Source: Ardenticatenaceae bacterium (GTDB lineage Bacteria > Chloroflexota > Anaerolineae > Promineifilales > Promineifilaceae). From it: DNA of 64,000 nt. Shown in pieces: positions 24,620 to 32,265 of this stretch (its first letter is position 1; each line of letters starts with the position of its first letter). The notes beneath the pieces were generated by a model that saw only the letters and a program-made list of their open reading frames with translations, was not told the origin of the DNA and did no database searches. The position numbers and the translations under genes were made by a program. The DNA lies in assembly GCA_030065875.1 (NCBI GenBank), contig JASJCR010000041.1, positions 1-64,000 of the forward strand. The letters are read 5' to 3'.

Positions 24620-26295
24620 GGGGATGATTGGTGGTTTATTGGTGTATTAGTTATTGGCAACCTTACAATAAAGGTTGACCCTACCCCTTCTTCGCTCTCA
24701 ACTCCGATTGTCCCCTCATGAAGTTCGACGTAATTTTTGGCAATCAACAATCCGAGGCCGGTCCCATCAATGTTTTTCACGTTGCTTGCCCGATGAAACG
24801 GCTCAAATAAATAATCTAAATCGGCCGCTGGTATACCCAAACCCTTATCTTGCACGCAGAACTCGACCCATTCTTCGTTATTGGTCACTTTAAACTCAAC
24901 CGGTTGATCGGGTGCCGAATACTTTATCGCGTTTGAGAGCAAATTGATTATTACGTATTGCAGGAGGCGTTCATCGGCCGTAATTTTTTTGATCGTCGCT
25001 TGATAATTAAAGATCATTTCGTGAGAATGCTTATCGATACCAATCACATCTTCCCAAATGCGCCTGCAAAACAATTTTAGATCAAGTTCAGCTAAAGATA
25101 ACGTGATTTTCCCAGCATTCGATTTGCTAATAATCAAAATTCGATCAAGCATGCGAGCCATGCGATCGACCTGACTTTGAATTTGCTGCAGTTTGGCTAG
25201 TCGTCTTTCAGGGGACATTCTGTCGTGATAATTTTCAAGCAAACCGGCGCTCGACTGGATAATTGAAAGAGGGGTTCGAAAATCGTGGGAGGCCGTCTCG
25301 ATAAATCGCTGCTTCAAATCAAGCAGTTCTCGCTCTTGTTCGATTTCAAGCTGCAGACGTTCAGCTTTTTTAAAATCCGTGATGTCTCGCACAACGCTTA
25401 AAACCGTTTCAATCTTCCCATCCTCTCCGATTTCAGGAGTTAACCTGGCTTGAAATTGTCTTTTACCGGCGTTTAAGACCGGGTAGATAAACTCAATCGT
25501 CTTTTCTTTGCCGGTTTTGAACACCTGTCGGGCTTCTGCCTCCCACGCCTGCACCTGTTCCAGGCCGATACCCAATTCTTGATTGGTCTTGCCGATATAC
25601 GCCTGGCTGGGAAGACCTGATGCCAGTCCAACAGCAGGATTGACATAGACATAGCGCAGGTTTCCATCAAGGCGAATAATAAAATCAGGGCTATTTTCTA
25701 CCAGGCTGCGATATTGTTTTTCTCGATTCCGCAAAAAAATCCGGGTGTTCAGCAAATCTTTCACCGTCTGACGGCTGATGGCCGCAATAATCGCAAAATA
25801 GATACTGATCGCTCCCCAGCTTTCAAGCGGTGTGTATGATCGCATAAAAATCAAACCATTGGTCACCCCGTAAACCATATACAAACCCATGGCCATGCTC
25901 ATGATCGTCATGATAAATGCCGCGCGCCAATTTATGGTGATGCCGGTTACCAATATTGCCACGGAATACCCCATATAACCGGGACCGTGGAGCCCTCCCC
26001 CGGTGACGGCCGAAATTGTAAAGATTCCCCATAACCCAACAGACGCGGTCAATGCAACCATCTGAACCCGTCCCCGCTGAAGCTGGTTCAACAAAACCGG
26101 ACAGGCGAGCAAAGGGACAGCAACAAGCAGCAGGCGCAGATTAAAAATCCCGGTGGCGATAAAAGCCAACACAAAATAAAGAAGTGACCCAACCAAAAAT
26201 ATGATGAGAAGGGTGTGTAGTGAATCCGCAATACGCTGTTCATCCTGATCAGGAAACTTTGGATTCTGAAATAGCTTTTTTAGGTGAGTAATCAT
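24616..26295 (-). CDS. Membrane-bound PAS sensor histidine kinase
   Basis: A 559-residue hybrid-free histidine kinase. Residues ~25-175 hold about six membrane helices without a large extracellular loop. A PAS domain follows ('QYRSLVENSPDFIIRLDGNL' to 'VLSVVRDITDFKKAER', about 195-312). The phosphoacceptor His lies in 'ETASHDFRTPLSIIQSS' near residue 337. The ATPase shows 'NLLSNAIKYSAPDQP' (N box), 'DKGLGIPAADLDYLFEPFHR' (G1/F box) and 'GTGLGLLIAKNYVE' (G2). No response regulator gene adjoins, so it is an orphan. It is convergent with ilvE. The signal may be membrane state or a small molecule read by PAS. Confidence 0.95.
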   Translation of the reverse strand: MITHLKKLFQNPKFPDQDEQRIADSLHTLLIIFLVGSLLYFVLAFIATGIFNLRLLLVAVPLLACPVLLNQLQRGRVQMVALTASVGLWGIFTISAVTGGGLHGPGYMGYSVAILVTGITINWRAAFIMTIMSMAMGLYMVYGVTNGLIFMRSYTPLESWGAISIYFAIIAAISRQTVKDLLNTRIFLRNREKQYRSLVENSPDFIIRLDGNLRYVYVNPAVGLASGLPSQAYIGKTNQELGIGLEQVQAWEAEARQVFKTGKEKTIEFIYPVLNAGKRQFQARLTPEIGEDGKIETVLSVVRDITDFKKAERLQLEIEQERELLDLKQRFIETASHDFRTPLSIIQSSAGLLENYHDRMSPERRLAKLQQIQSQVDRMARMLDRILIISKSNAGKITLSLAELDLKLFCRRIWEDVIGIDKHSHEMIFNYQATIKKITADERLLQYVIINLLSNAIKYSAPDQPVEFKVTNNEEWVEFCVQDKGLGIPAADLDYLFEPFHRASNVKNIDGTGLGLLIAKNYVELHEGTIGVESEEGVGSTFIVRLPITNTPINHQSSP

Positions 26296-26643
26296 CTATT
26301 ACCTTGGCGTGTAATACAATCACAGACTAGGTTACAAGCATATCATAATCATCTTTTTCTAAAAATCTTGTCCTGATCCGTTCAATTTTAGTTAAAGTTC
26401 ACGGGGTGTTTAAAATAATCCCACCAAACCGTTTCCGGAATCAATATTGTTCCCTTTGAAGATAAAACAGATTCAGTTCACTTTACTTTGTTACTTTGAT
26501 CCGGATACCCAACACCCTTCACCCGTCTCCAAACCTTGTACCCATCTAACAGTTGCAAATGTTGATTTGTGAATTACCATTAGACGCGATGATTTACCAA
26601 CCTTGATAAACCCCATCAATCGACCCGGAAAAGGACCTTAGCT
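26296..26643. other. Intergenic region without recognised feature
   Basis: A 348-base gap between the divergently transcribed histidine kinase and soxA genes. It is AT-rich, holds the two promoters, and ends in the AAAAGGAC ribosome site of soxA. No hairpin, repeat-family member or small gene could be supported. Confidence 0.5.
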
Positions 26644-28836
26644 ATGCGAATCATTGTTGACGGCAAACCGATCCCGGCAGAACGTGGTGAAACGGTTCTG
26701 GTGGCCATGCTCAAAGCGGATCAACATCCCACCGGAGGCGGCTGTCTGTGTCTGGCCGGAGACTGCCCGCACTGTCTGGCCACAGTTGACGGCGTTTCTT
26801 ACGTGCGTACCTGCCAGACCCGCGCCAAACCCGGCATGGTCATCGAACGTCATCACCGGAACGGTCAATACCCGCCGCTGCCCACGGCCGATCGCCTGCA
26901 CGAAGAGGTCAAAGCTCGCAACATTCACTGTGACGTGGTCGTTATCGGCCAGGGTGAAGCCGGCCGGGCCGCCGCCGCAGCAGCTGAAGGCAAACATGTC
27001 GTCACCGTCGACGCGGCTGCCGGTCAGGAAGCGATTGCCATCTACGCCGGGCCACGCGTCGTGGTTCGCACCGACCGCGAAATGCTCTATCTCCATCCCC
27101 AAGAAGAAATTGTCGTGGCCACCGGAGCGGCCGAAATACAGCCGGTGGCCCCCGGAGCGGAGCTGGCTGGGCTGCTCACCAGCCGCGCAGCCGAAGTGTT
27201 GGCCGCCGCCGGCATCGACCTCGGCCGGGTGGTAGCCTTCGGCACGCCACCACAGAACATCGACGCGGAGCTTCTCCAGGGTGAAATTGTGCGCTTTGAG
27301 GGGGAAAACCGGGTTGAAGCGATCGTCATGCGCGATGCAAACGGCGTAGAAAACCGCCACAAATGCGATACGGTGGCCCTGGGCCTCGGTTTTCACCCGC
27401 GCGACGCCCTGGCCCTGATGGGGCACGGTCTACCGGTGCGTACCGTTGGCGATGCGGCTCTTGAAGCTGATGTCCCGTCCTGTCCGGCGGCTGGCATCGT
27501 TTGCGCCTGCTCCGGGGTCAGCGTTGACGATCTCAACTACACTTGGGAAAGCGGCTTTCGCGAGATGGAGCTGATCAAACGGTCGACCCTGGCCGGAACC
27601 GGGACGTGTCAGGGGATGGGTTGCCTTCCCTATTTACGCAGCTTTATTCAGGAAAAGGGGGGCGAGCTGCAGCCGCGCTTCACCGCCCGGCCGGTCAATC
27701 GCCAGCTGACCATGGGTGAAATTGCGGCCGGGGCCCACCATCACGCCATGGCCCGCACCGCTTTGGATGAGGTGCATCGTCAGCTGGGGGCCAACATGGA
27801 GCGCTCCGGCGGCTGGTGGCGGCCGTGGAATTACGGCAAACTGCAGGAAGAGTATTGGGCGGTCCGTGAAGGGGTGTCGATTATGGACGTCTCGACCCTG
27901 GGCAAGATGATCATCTCCGGTCCGGACGCCCTTGAATTTTTAGAGCGCATTTATCCCACCCACGTGCGCACCATCCGGCCGGGACGCACCCGCTACGCGC
28001 TGCTGCTCAACGAACGGGGGTACGTCATGGATGACGGGCTGATCGGCAAGGAAAACGACACCCGCTTCACGATTACCCTGACCTCCGGCGGCACCAGCCA
28101 TTCCGAAATGTGGCTGCGCGACTGGGCCCGCGGCTGGGGGCTCGACGTGCGTATTCTCAACCAGACGTATACCTTGGGGGCGATTAACGTCACCGGGCCG
28201 CTGGCCCGCACCCTGCTTGAGCAGGCCGGGATGAGCGAGCCGCTCAAATTTATGCGCTTCCGCGATCAGGAAATTGCCGGGGTTAGCTGCCGGGTCTTCC
28301 GCCTCAGCTTTACCGGTGAGGAATCATACGAGCTGCATCACCCGGCCGAGGACTCGGTCAAATTGTGGCGGGCGCTCATGGAATTAGGGGCTGATCTGGG
28401 TATCAAACCCCACGGCCTGGAAGCCCTGGTGATGCTGCGGCTGGAAAAAGGGCACATCATCGTCGGCCAGGACACCGATTATGATTCAACGCCACGCCGC
28501 ATTCACCATGAGTGGATGGTCAAACCGGAAAAAGAGTTTTTCCTCGGCCGTACCTCGATGATGCGCACCGGCCGCATTGAGCTCGACAAAATGCTGGTCG
28601 GGTTTGAAGTAGCGGAAGGCGTCCCCCAGGAAGGGGCGGTGGTCTGGCACGATGAGGAGTACGCCGGTTATCTCACCTCGGCCGCCTGGTCACCCGTTTT
28701 GCAAAAAGGGATTGCTCTGGGCTGGCTCTACTACCAAGATGGGGAACTGCCAACCGATGTAACGATTAACGGCCAGCCGGCCCGCCGGGTTGACCTGCCA
28801 TTTTATGATAAGGAGGCCGCCCGTGCCCGCGCTTAA
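26644..28836 (+). CDS. soxA: Sarcosine oxidase alpha subunit, compact form
   Basis: A 730-residue protein with the domain order of heterotetrameric sarcosine oxidase alpha, normally ~950-1000 residues. Residues 1-~75: 2Fe-2S-type domain with 'GGGCLCLAGDCPHC' and a later Cys. Residues ~98-265: a shortened nucleotide-binding region with 'VVVIGQGEAGRAAA' and 'VATGAAEIQPV' but a degenerate second loop ('VVAFGTPPQN'). Residues ~275-325: BFD-like cluster with Cys in 'GIVCACSGVS' and 'TCQGMGCLP'. Residues ~365-725: GcvT-type folate domain, with 'DVSTLGKMIISGPDALEFLE', which accepts the C1 unit from sarcosine. It overlaps soxG by 14 bases. The loss of ~130-150 residues lies in the FAD/NAD part. Confidence 0.88.
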   Translation: MRIIVDGKPIPAERGETVLVAMLKADQHPTGGGCLCLAGDCPHCLATVDGVSYVRTCQTRAKPGMVIERHHRNGQYPPLPTADRLHEEVKARNIHCDVVVIGQGEAGRAAAAAAEGKHVVTVDAAAGQEAIAIYAGPRVVVRTDREMLYLHPQEEIVVATGAAEIQPVAPGAELAGLLTSRAAEVLAAAGIDLGRVVAFGTPPQNIDAELLQGEIVRFEGENRVEAIVMRDANGVENRHKCDTVALGLGFHPRDALALMGHGLPVRTVGDAALEADVPSCPAAGIVCACSGVSVDDLNYTWESGFREMELIKRSTLAGTGTCQGMGCLPYLRSFIQEKGGELQPRFTARPVNRQLTMGEIAAGAHHHAMARTALDEVHRQLGANMERSGGWWRPWNYGKLQEEYWAVREGVSIMDVSTLGKMIISGPDALEFLERIYPTHVRTIRPGRTRYALLLNERGYVMDDGLIGKENDTRFTITLTSGGTSHSEMWLRDWARGWGLDVRILNQTYTLGAINVTGPLARTLLEQAGMSEPLKFMRFRDQEIAGVSCRVFRLSFTGEESYELHHPAEDSVKLWRALMELGADLGIKPHGLEALVMLRLEKGHIIVGQDTDYDSTPRRIHHEWMVKPEKEFFLGRTSMMRTGRIELDKMLVGFEVAEGVPQEGAVVWHDEEYAGYLTSAAWSPVLQKGIALGWLYYQDGELPTDVTINGQPARRVDLPFYDKEAARARA

Positions 28837-29215
28837 ACGATTAAAAGGAACAAGAATTGCGTCAACCCCGGCTGCGCTCGATGCGATCAGCTGGCCCGAT
28901 GAGGCGATTGTCATGCGCTTTGCACCAGATGAGGTGTACTTAACCCCGCCACTGCCGTCAAAAAATATCGTGCTGGAGCAAGATGAACACGCCATCGTGA
29001 TCGCGGAAGGGTCATTTTCCGGCGTGTGGATCGATAGGGAAAGGGCGCTCGACCTGCTGCAGCGCCTCTGCGAATGGGAGCTGCCCTCCGAGCGGCCGGT
29101 GTTCGCCCAGGGGGCGGTGGCCGGGATTCCCACCAAATTGTGGTTCACGGAAGATCAAATCCTGTTTGTGGTGCAATCCCCATACGCGGCCGAAATGGAG
29201 GAGCGACTGGCATGA
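28823..29215 (+). CDS. soxG: Sarcosine oxidase gamma subunit-like protein
   Basis: A 130-residue protein in the position of the gamma subunit. The GTG at 28823 is the start: AAGGAGG ends six bases upstream, inside the end of soxA. The sequence is poorly conserved, as usual for gamma subunits; 'FSGVWIDRERALDLLQRLCE' and 'TKLWFTEDQILFVV' fit the GcvT-like fold of SoxG/YgfZ-type proteins. It overlaps soxA by 14 bases and soxB by four, so the three are translationally coupled. Assignment depends more on context than on sequence. The order A-G-B-D differs from the common B-D-A-G. Confidence 0.75.
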   Translation: MPALKRLKGTRIASTPAALDAISWPDEAIVMRFAPDEVYLTPPLPSKNIVLEQDEHAIVIAEGSFSGVWIDRERALDLLQRLCEWELPSERPVFAQGAVAGIPTKLWFTEDQILFVVQSPYAAEMEERLA

Positions 29216-30420
29216 ATGAATTTATGGAGAAAAAGGTCAAGCTCAAGTGGTACGAGCCCAAACAGACCTACGACGTGATTATCATCGGCGGCGGTGGGCA
29301 TGGTCTATCGACCGCCTATCATCTGGCCACCCGGCACGACATCACCAACGTGGCCGTTTTGGAACGCAAATACATCGGCGGCGGCAACTCCGGCCGTAAC
29401 ACCACCGTCATTCGGGCCAACTACGGCATCCCGGAAGCGGTCAAATTTTACCAGCGCAGCGTTGAGCTGTATCAGCGGCTGGAAGAAGAAACCGATCGCT
29501 GGATGATGCACAAGCAAAAGGGAATTTTGTGGATGGCCCATACCGAGGCCCACGTGCGGCAGGAAAAAGCCCGGGCCGAGGTCAACACCGCCTTTGGGGC
29601 CAAAACCATCTACGTCACCCCCAAAGAAATCAATGAAATCGCTCCCGAAGTGGATTTGACCGGTGGCGGGAAGTGGCCGGTTCTTGGCGCGTCCTATCAC
29701 CCCGAGGCGGCCACCGCCCGCCACGACCGGGTTAACTGGGCCCTGGCAGAAGGAGCCAACAAACGCGGGGTGTACATTCATCAGCGCACCGAAGTCATCG
29801 ACCTGCTCAAAGAGGGCAACCGGGTGATCGGGGTGATGACCAACCACGGGCCGATGTACGCCAAAACGGTCATGAGCGCCGTCGGCGGCCACGTAACCCG
29901 CATCGCCAGGATGGCCGGGATCCGCCTGCCGATTCGCACCCACCCCCTGCAGGCGTATGTAACCAACCACTACGAGCTCGAATTTGACCCCATTGTGGCT
30001 TCAACCAGCCTGCTGTTTTATGTTTCGCAGACGGCCCGAGGTGAAATGTTAATTGGCGCGGAAATTGATCGTCAGCCAAGCTACAATTATCGCGCCGGGC
30101 ATCACCTGATTCAAACGTGTTCGTTCCGGGCGATTACCCTGCTGCCCTTTTTGCGCCATTTGCGCATTTTGAGGCAGTGGACCGGGGTGTGCGATATGTC
30201 ACCTGACTATTCACCCATTATGGGTTTTACCCCTGTCGAAGGTTTTGTAATCACAACCGGCTGGGGCACGTGGGGGTTCAAAGCGATCCCCGTTGGTGGT
30301 GAACAAATGGCCGAATTGATCGCCACCGGCCGCACCCCGGATTTGATCGCCCCGTTTGCCCTCGACCGCTTTAAAAAAGATCGCACCAAAGCGGATCGCG
30401 GGTCGGCGGGCACGCATTAA
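29212..30420 (+). CDS. soxB: Sarcosine oxidase beta subunit (FAD-dependent)
   Basis: A 402-residue flavoprotein of the DAO family, the catalytic subunit that oxidises sarcosine to glycine. 'YDVIIIGGGGHGLSTAYHLA' near residues 19-38 binds FAD. 'YHPEAATARHDRVNWALAE' carries the His (in ARHD) that in SoxB enzymes is covalently joined to FMN at the alpha/beta interface. The C-terminus has 'DMSPDYSPIMGFTPVEGFVI' and 'TTGWGTWGFKAIPVGG', substrate and FAD segments. I start at ATG 29212, which overlaps the soxG stop (ATGA). The frame is open upstream but lies in soxG. Homologous subunits also occur in N-methylglutamate dehydrogenase, so sarcosine is likely but not certain. Confidence 0.92.
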   Translation: MNEFMEKKVKLKWYEPKQTYDVIIIGGGGHGLSTAYHLATRHDITNVAVLERKYIGGGNSGRNTTVIRANYGIPEAVKFYQRSVELYQRLEEETDRWMMHKQKGILWMAHTEAHVRQEKARAEVNTAFGAKTIYVTPKEINEIAPEVDLTGGGKWPVLGASYHPEAATARHDRVNWALAEGANKRGVYIHQRTEVIDLLKEGNRVIGVMTNHGPMYAKTVMSAVGGHVTRIARMAGIRLPIRTHPLQAYVTNHYELEFDPIVASTSLLFYVSQTARGEMLIGAEIDRQPSYNYRAGHHLIQTCSFRAITLLPFLRHLRILRQWTGVCDMSPDYSPIMGFTPVEGFVITTGWGTWGFKAIPVGGEQMAELIATGRTPDLIAPFALDRFKKDRTKADRGSAGTH

Positions 30421-30425
30421 GATTT

Positions 30426-30522
30426 ACGAAATACGAGATACGAAATACGAGATGACTCACCATAGCAAAATTTCTAATGTCTGAGGTCTGAAGTCTGTCG
30501 TCTTTTGTATTTCGTATTTGAG
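30426..30522. repeat. Inverted tandem repeats in the soxB-soxD gap
   Basis: Two exact 14-bp units ACGAAATACGAGAT (30426-30453) begin five bases after the soxB stop; the reverse motif 'ttgtatttcgtatttg' lies at 30506-30521, and between them is 'gtctgaggtctgaagtctg' (30479-30497), a half copy of the element inside the gene at 44101. The arms can pair into a hairpin before soxD. Confidence 0.8.
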
Positions 30523-30531
30523 GAAGTAACT

Positions 30532-30771
30532 ATGAGCATTCTCATCCCCTGTCCCCACTGCGGCCCGCGGCCGGTTGAAGAATTTGTCTACGGTGAAGTG
30601 CCGGTTGTTCCGGAAGAGATTACCGACCCGGAAGAAAGAGATTTTGATTTTGGCTTTATGCGCAACAATCCCGAAGGAGTCCAGCGCGAAGCGTGGTTCC
30701 ACGCTTACGGCTGCCGACGCTGGGTGTATATCGAACGGGATACGGTAAACGACGAGGTTATTGGGAGATAG
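30532..30771 (+). CDS. soxD: Sarcosine oxidase delta subunit
   Basis: A 79-residue protein, the usual size of the delta subunit, which binds a structural zinc. 'ILIPCPHCGPRPVEEFVYGE' gives the first Cys pair (C6, C9), and 'REAWFHAYGCRRWVYIERDT' near residues 52-71 supplies the His and third Cys. ATG 30532 has AGGAAG seven bases upstream. It lies 111 bases after soxB, separated by repeats that could fold, so its translation may be uncoupled from the overlapping A-G-B block. Confidence 0.95.
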   Translation: MSILIPCPHCGPRPVEEFVYGEVPVVPEEITDPEERDFDFGFMRNNPEGVQREAWFHAYGCRRWVYIERDTVNDEVIGR

Positions 30772-30775
30772 GTAT

Positions 30776-30889
30776 TGGGTGATGGGTGTTGGGAAGTGGG
30801 AATTGAATGATGAGATACATAGATTCTTACCATCACCTAACACCCAGCACCTAACACCCAGCACCTAACACCCAGCACCTAACACCCAT
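30776..30889. repeat. Inverted 'caccca' repeats with four 14-bp tandem units abutting a start codon
   Basis: Four 14-bp units CACCTAACACCCAG (last ending AT) run 30834-30889 and end one base before the ATG at 30891. An opposite-strand copy ('gtattgggtgatgggtgttg') lies at 30776-30800, so the leader can form a long hairpin. Related sequences lie at 44866-44930 and 45622-45680. Confidence 0.85.
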
Positions 30890-30890
30890 T

Positions 30891-31571
30891 ATGATTCTAT
30901 TCGTTGACAATGAACACCCTACCGGCTATGAACAACCGTGGGGAGAGCGACTGCTGGCCGCGCGGACGCGCATCAAATATCGCCTGGAGGATATTACCGG
31001 TGATATTTGCCTGATGGCTCGTTATCCACACGTCAATCAGGGGCTGCTTGAAAATTTTGAGATACGGGCCGTGTTTATCAGCGGCAACAGCGCTGCGCCG
31101 GCGGAATACGATGCGGCCGAGCAGGCGGGCCTGCGCTCCATCATACGCAAGGGGCAGCTGCCGATCTTTGGCTTTTGCGGTGGCATGCAGCTGATGGGGG
31201 AAACATTAGGTGCGCCGCTCACACCCATCGGCCCGCTTGATCCCGGAGAAGAGGATCCATTTCCCGAGGCGGTTCCGGGAATGAAAAAAGAGTTTGGCTA
31301 TGGCCCGGTTGACCTGATGATGGACCATCGGCTGACTGCTGGTCTTGCTGAGCGGCCGATTGTTCGCCACGCTCATACCCTGGAGCTCAAACAGGTGCCA
31401 AGCGGCTTTGAGGTGCTGGCATCAACCGACATTACCCCGATTCAAATGATCGCCCACCGGGAAAAACCGCTGGCCGGTACCCAGTTTCATCCGGAGTATT
31501 ACACCGAAGAGCACCCGGCCGGCCGGGTCCTGATTGAAAATTTTTGCCGCTTTGCCGGCCTCATCGATTAA
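30891..31571 (+). CDS. Class I glutamine amidotransferase-like protein
   Basis: A 226-residue stand-alone class I GATase. The nucleophile Cys is in 'PIFGFCGGMQLMGE' near residues 93-106, and the His/Glu pair in 'GTQFHPEYYTEEHP' near 201-214, so the triad is complete. There is no synthetase domain. The start ATG 30891 sits right after a 14-bp tandem array and has no Shine-Dalgarno sequence. It lies 119 bases after soxD; it may act on gamma-glutamyl compounds formed in methylamine or amine metabolism, but that is inference. The class differs from the class II amidotransferase of N-methylglutamate synthase, so the classical NMG pathway is not indicated. Confidence 0.85.
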   Translation: MILFVDNEHPTGYEQPWGERLLAARTRIKYRLEDITGDICLMARYPHVNQGLLENFEIRAVFISGNSAAPAEYDAAEQAGLRSIIRKGQLPIFGFCGGMQLMGETLGAPLTPIGPLDPGEEDPFPEAVPGMKKEFGYGPVDLMMDHRLTAGLAERPIVRHAHTLELKQVPSGFEVLASTDITPIQMIAHREKPLAGTQFHPEYYTEEHPAGRVLIENFCRFAGLID

Positions 31572-31621
31572 ATTTTAAAGTTCATTTAAGACAGTATCTT
31601 TGGCAGAATAGCTAAAGCCAC

Positions 31622-31660
31622 TTGTTTGTATGCATAAAATACATATAATTGTGCATGGAC
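31622..31660 (+). promoter_or_regulatory. Promoter and operator-like palindrome of brnTA
   Basis: TTGTTT (31622-31627), a 16-base interval and TATAAT (31644-31649) form a sigma70-type promoter. TATGCATA near 31629 and TTGTGCATGG near 31650 place TGCA words on both sides of the -10, suiting an autoregulatory site for BrnA. The first ATG (31655) is at the expected transcription start, so the mRNA may be leaderless. Confidence 0.55.
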
Positions 31661-31918
31661 TTCACCTTTGATCCACGCAAAGCTGAGATCAATTTCAGTA
31701 AGCATAATGTATCTTTTGCTGAGGCCGAATCGGTTTTCTATGATCCTCGGGGGATCCACATCGATGATCCGCATCCTAACGAAGACCGTTTTGCGGCAAT
31801 CGGACTTGGTGGACAGGGCCGGTTGCTCGTTGTTGTTTATACATACAGAAAATTGAGCATTCGGTTAATTTCACAGAGAAAAGCGACCAAAAGAGAAATA
31901 ATAGAATATGAAAAATGA
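31655..31918 (+). CDS. brnT: BrnT family toxin
   Basis: An 87-residue BrnT (DUF497) protein, a RelE-like ribonuclease fold. 'FTFDPRKAEINFSKHNVSFA' at residues 3-22 carries the FDP-K-N-x-x-KH signature, 'AESVFYDPRG' follows, and 'RLISQRKATKREIIEYEK' is the conserved C-terminal R-S/Q-R-K-A-x-x-x-E element. ATG 31655 is preferred; a TTG at 31649 would overlap the -10 box. The 3' end overlaps the antitoxin start by 11 bases, the usual coupled order toxin-antitoxin. Expected to cut RNA and stop growth when BrnA is lost. Confidence 0.93.
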   Translation: MDFTFDPRKAEINFSKHNVSFAEAESVFYDPRGIHIDDPHPNEDRFAAIGLGGQGRLLVVVYTYRKLSIRLISQRKATKREIIEYEK

Positions 31919-32177
31919 ATATGATTTTTCCAAAGGAAAAAGAGGTGCCTTGATCTCCAACAAAGGTAAAACCCGAATCACAATTTACATCGATACGGCA
32001 ATTCTAGAAGAATTTCGAACTCAGGCAGAAGAAAAGGGCTTGGGGTATCAAACTCTGATTAATCAAGCGCTTCGAGAATACCTAGGTGAAAAAGATGAGG
32101 TACCAGTTTCCGAAAAACTGCTCCGTCGAATCTTGCAGGAAGAAATGGCAAATTATCGAGTAGAAAAAAAAGAATAA
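31908..32177 (+). CDS. brnA: BrnA family antitoxin
   Basis: An 89-residue antitoxin. 'KTRITIYIDTAILEEFRTQA' (residues ~21-40) is a ribbon-helix-helix start, and 'GLGYQTLINQALREYLGE' its second helix, with the 'GYQTLIN' turn typical of BrnA. The charged C-terminal tail would wrap the toxin. Its ATG lies inside the end of brnT. It should bind BrnT and repress the promoter at 31622-31660. Confidence 0.92.
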   Translation: MKNEYDFSKGKRGALISNKGKTRITIYIDTAILEEFRTQAEEKGLGYQTLINQALREYLGEKDEVPVSEKLLRRILQEEMANYRVEKKE

Positions 32178-32265
32178 CGGCCATAGGGTGGAAATTTGAC
32201 TAATAAAAATAATCAACAGGTCGGTCAAATTTTGAGAATCTGATGCCCTAAAAAGGTTGATGTTC

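Noticed and set aside
26638..27426. 262-codon open frame opposite soxA
   Set aside because: Composition is that of an antisense shadow (His/Gly-rich) and the sense frame encodes conserved Fe-S motifs.
30891..31571. N-methylglutamate synthase subunit, making the sox-like cluster an NMG dehydrogenase
   Set aside because: The amidotransferase is class I (Cys in GFCGG), whereas that synthase uses a class II domain, and its other subunits are absent.
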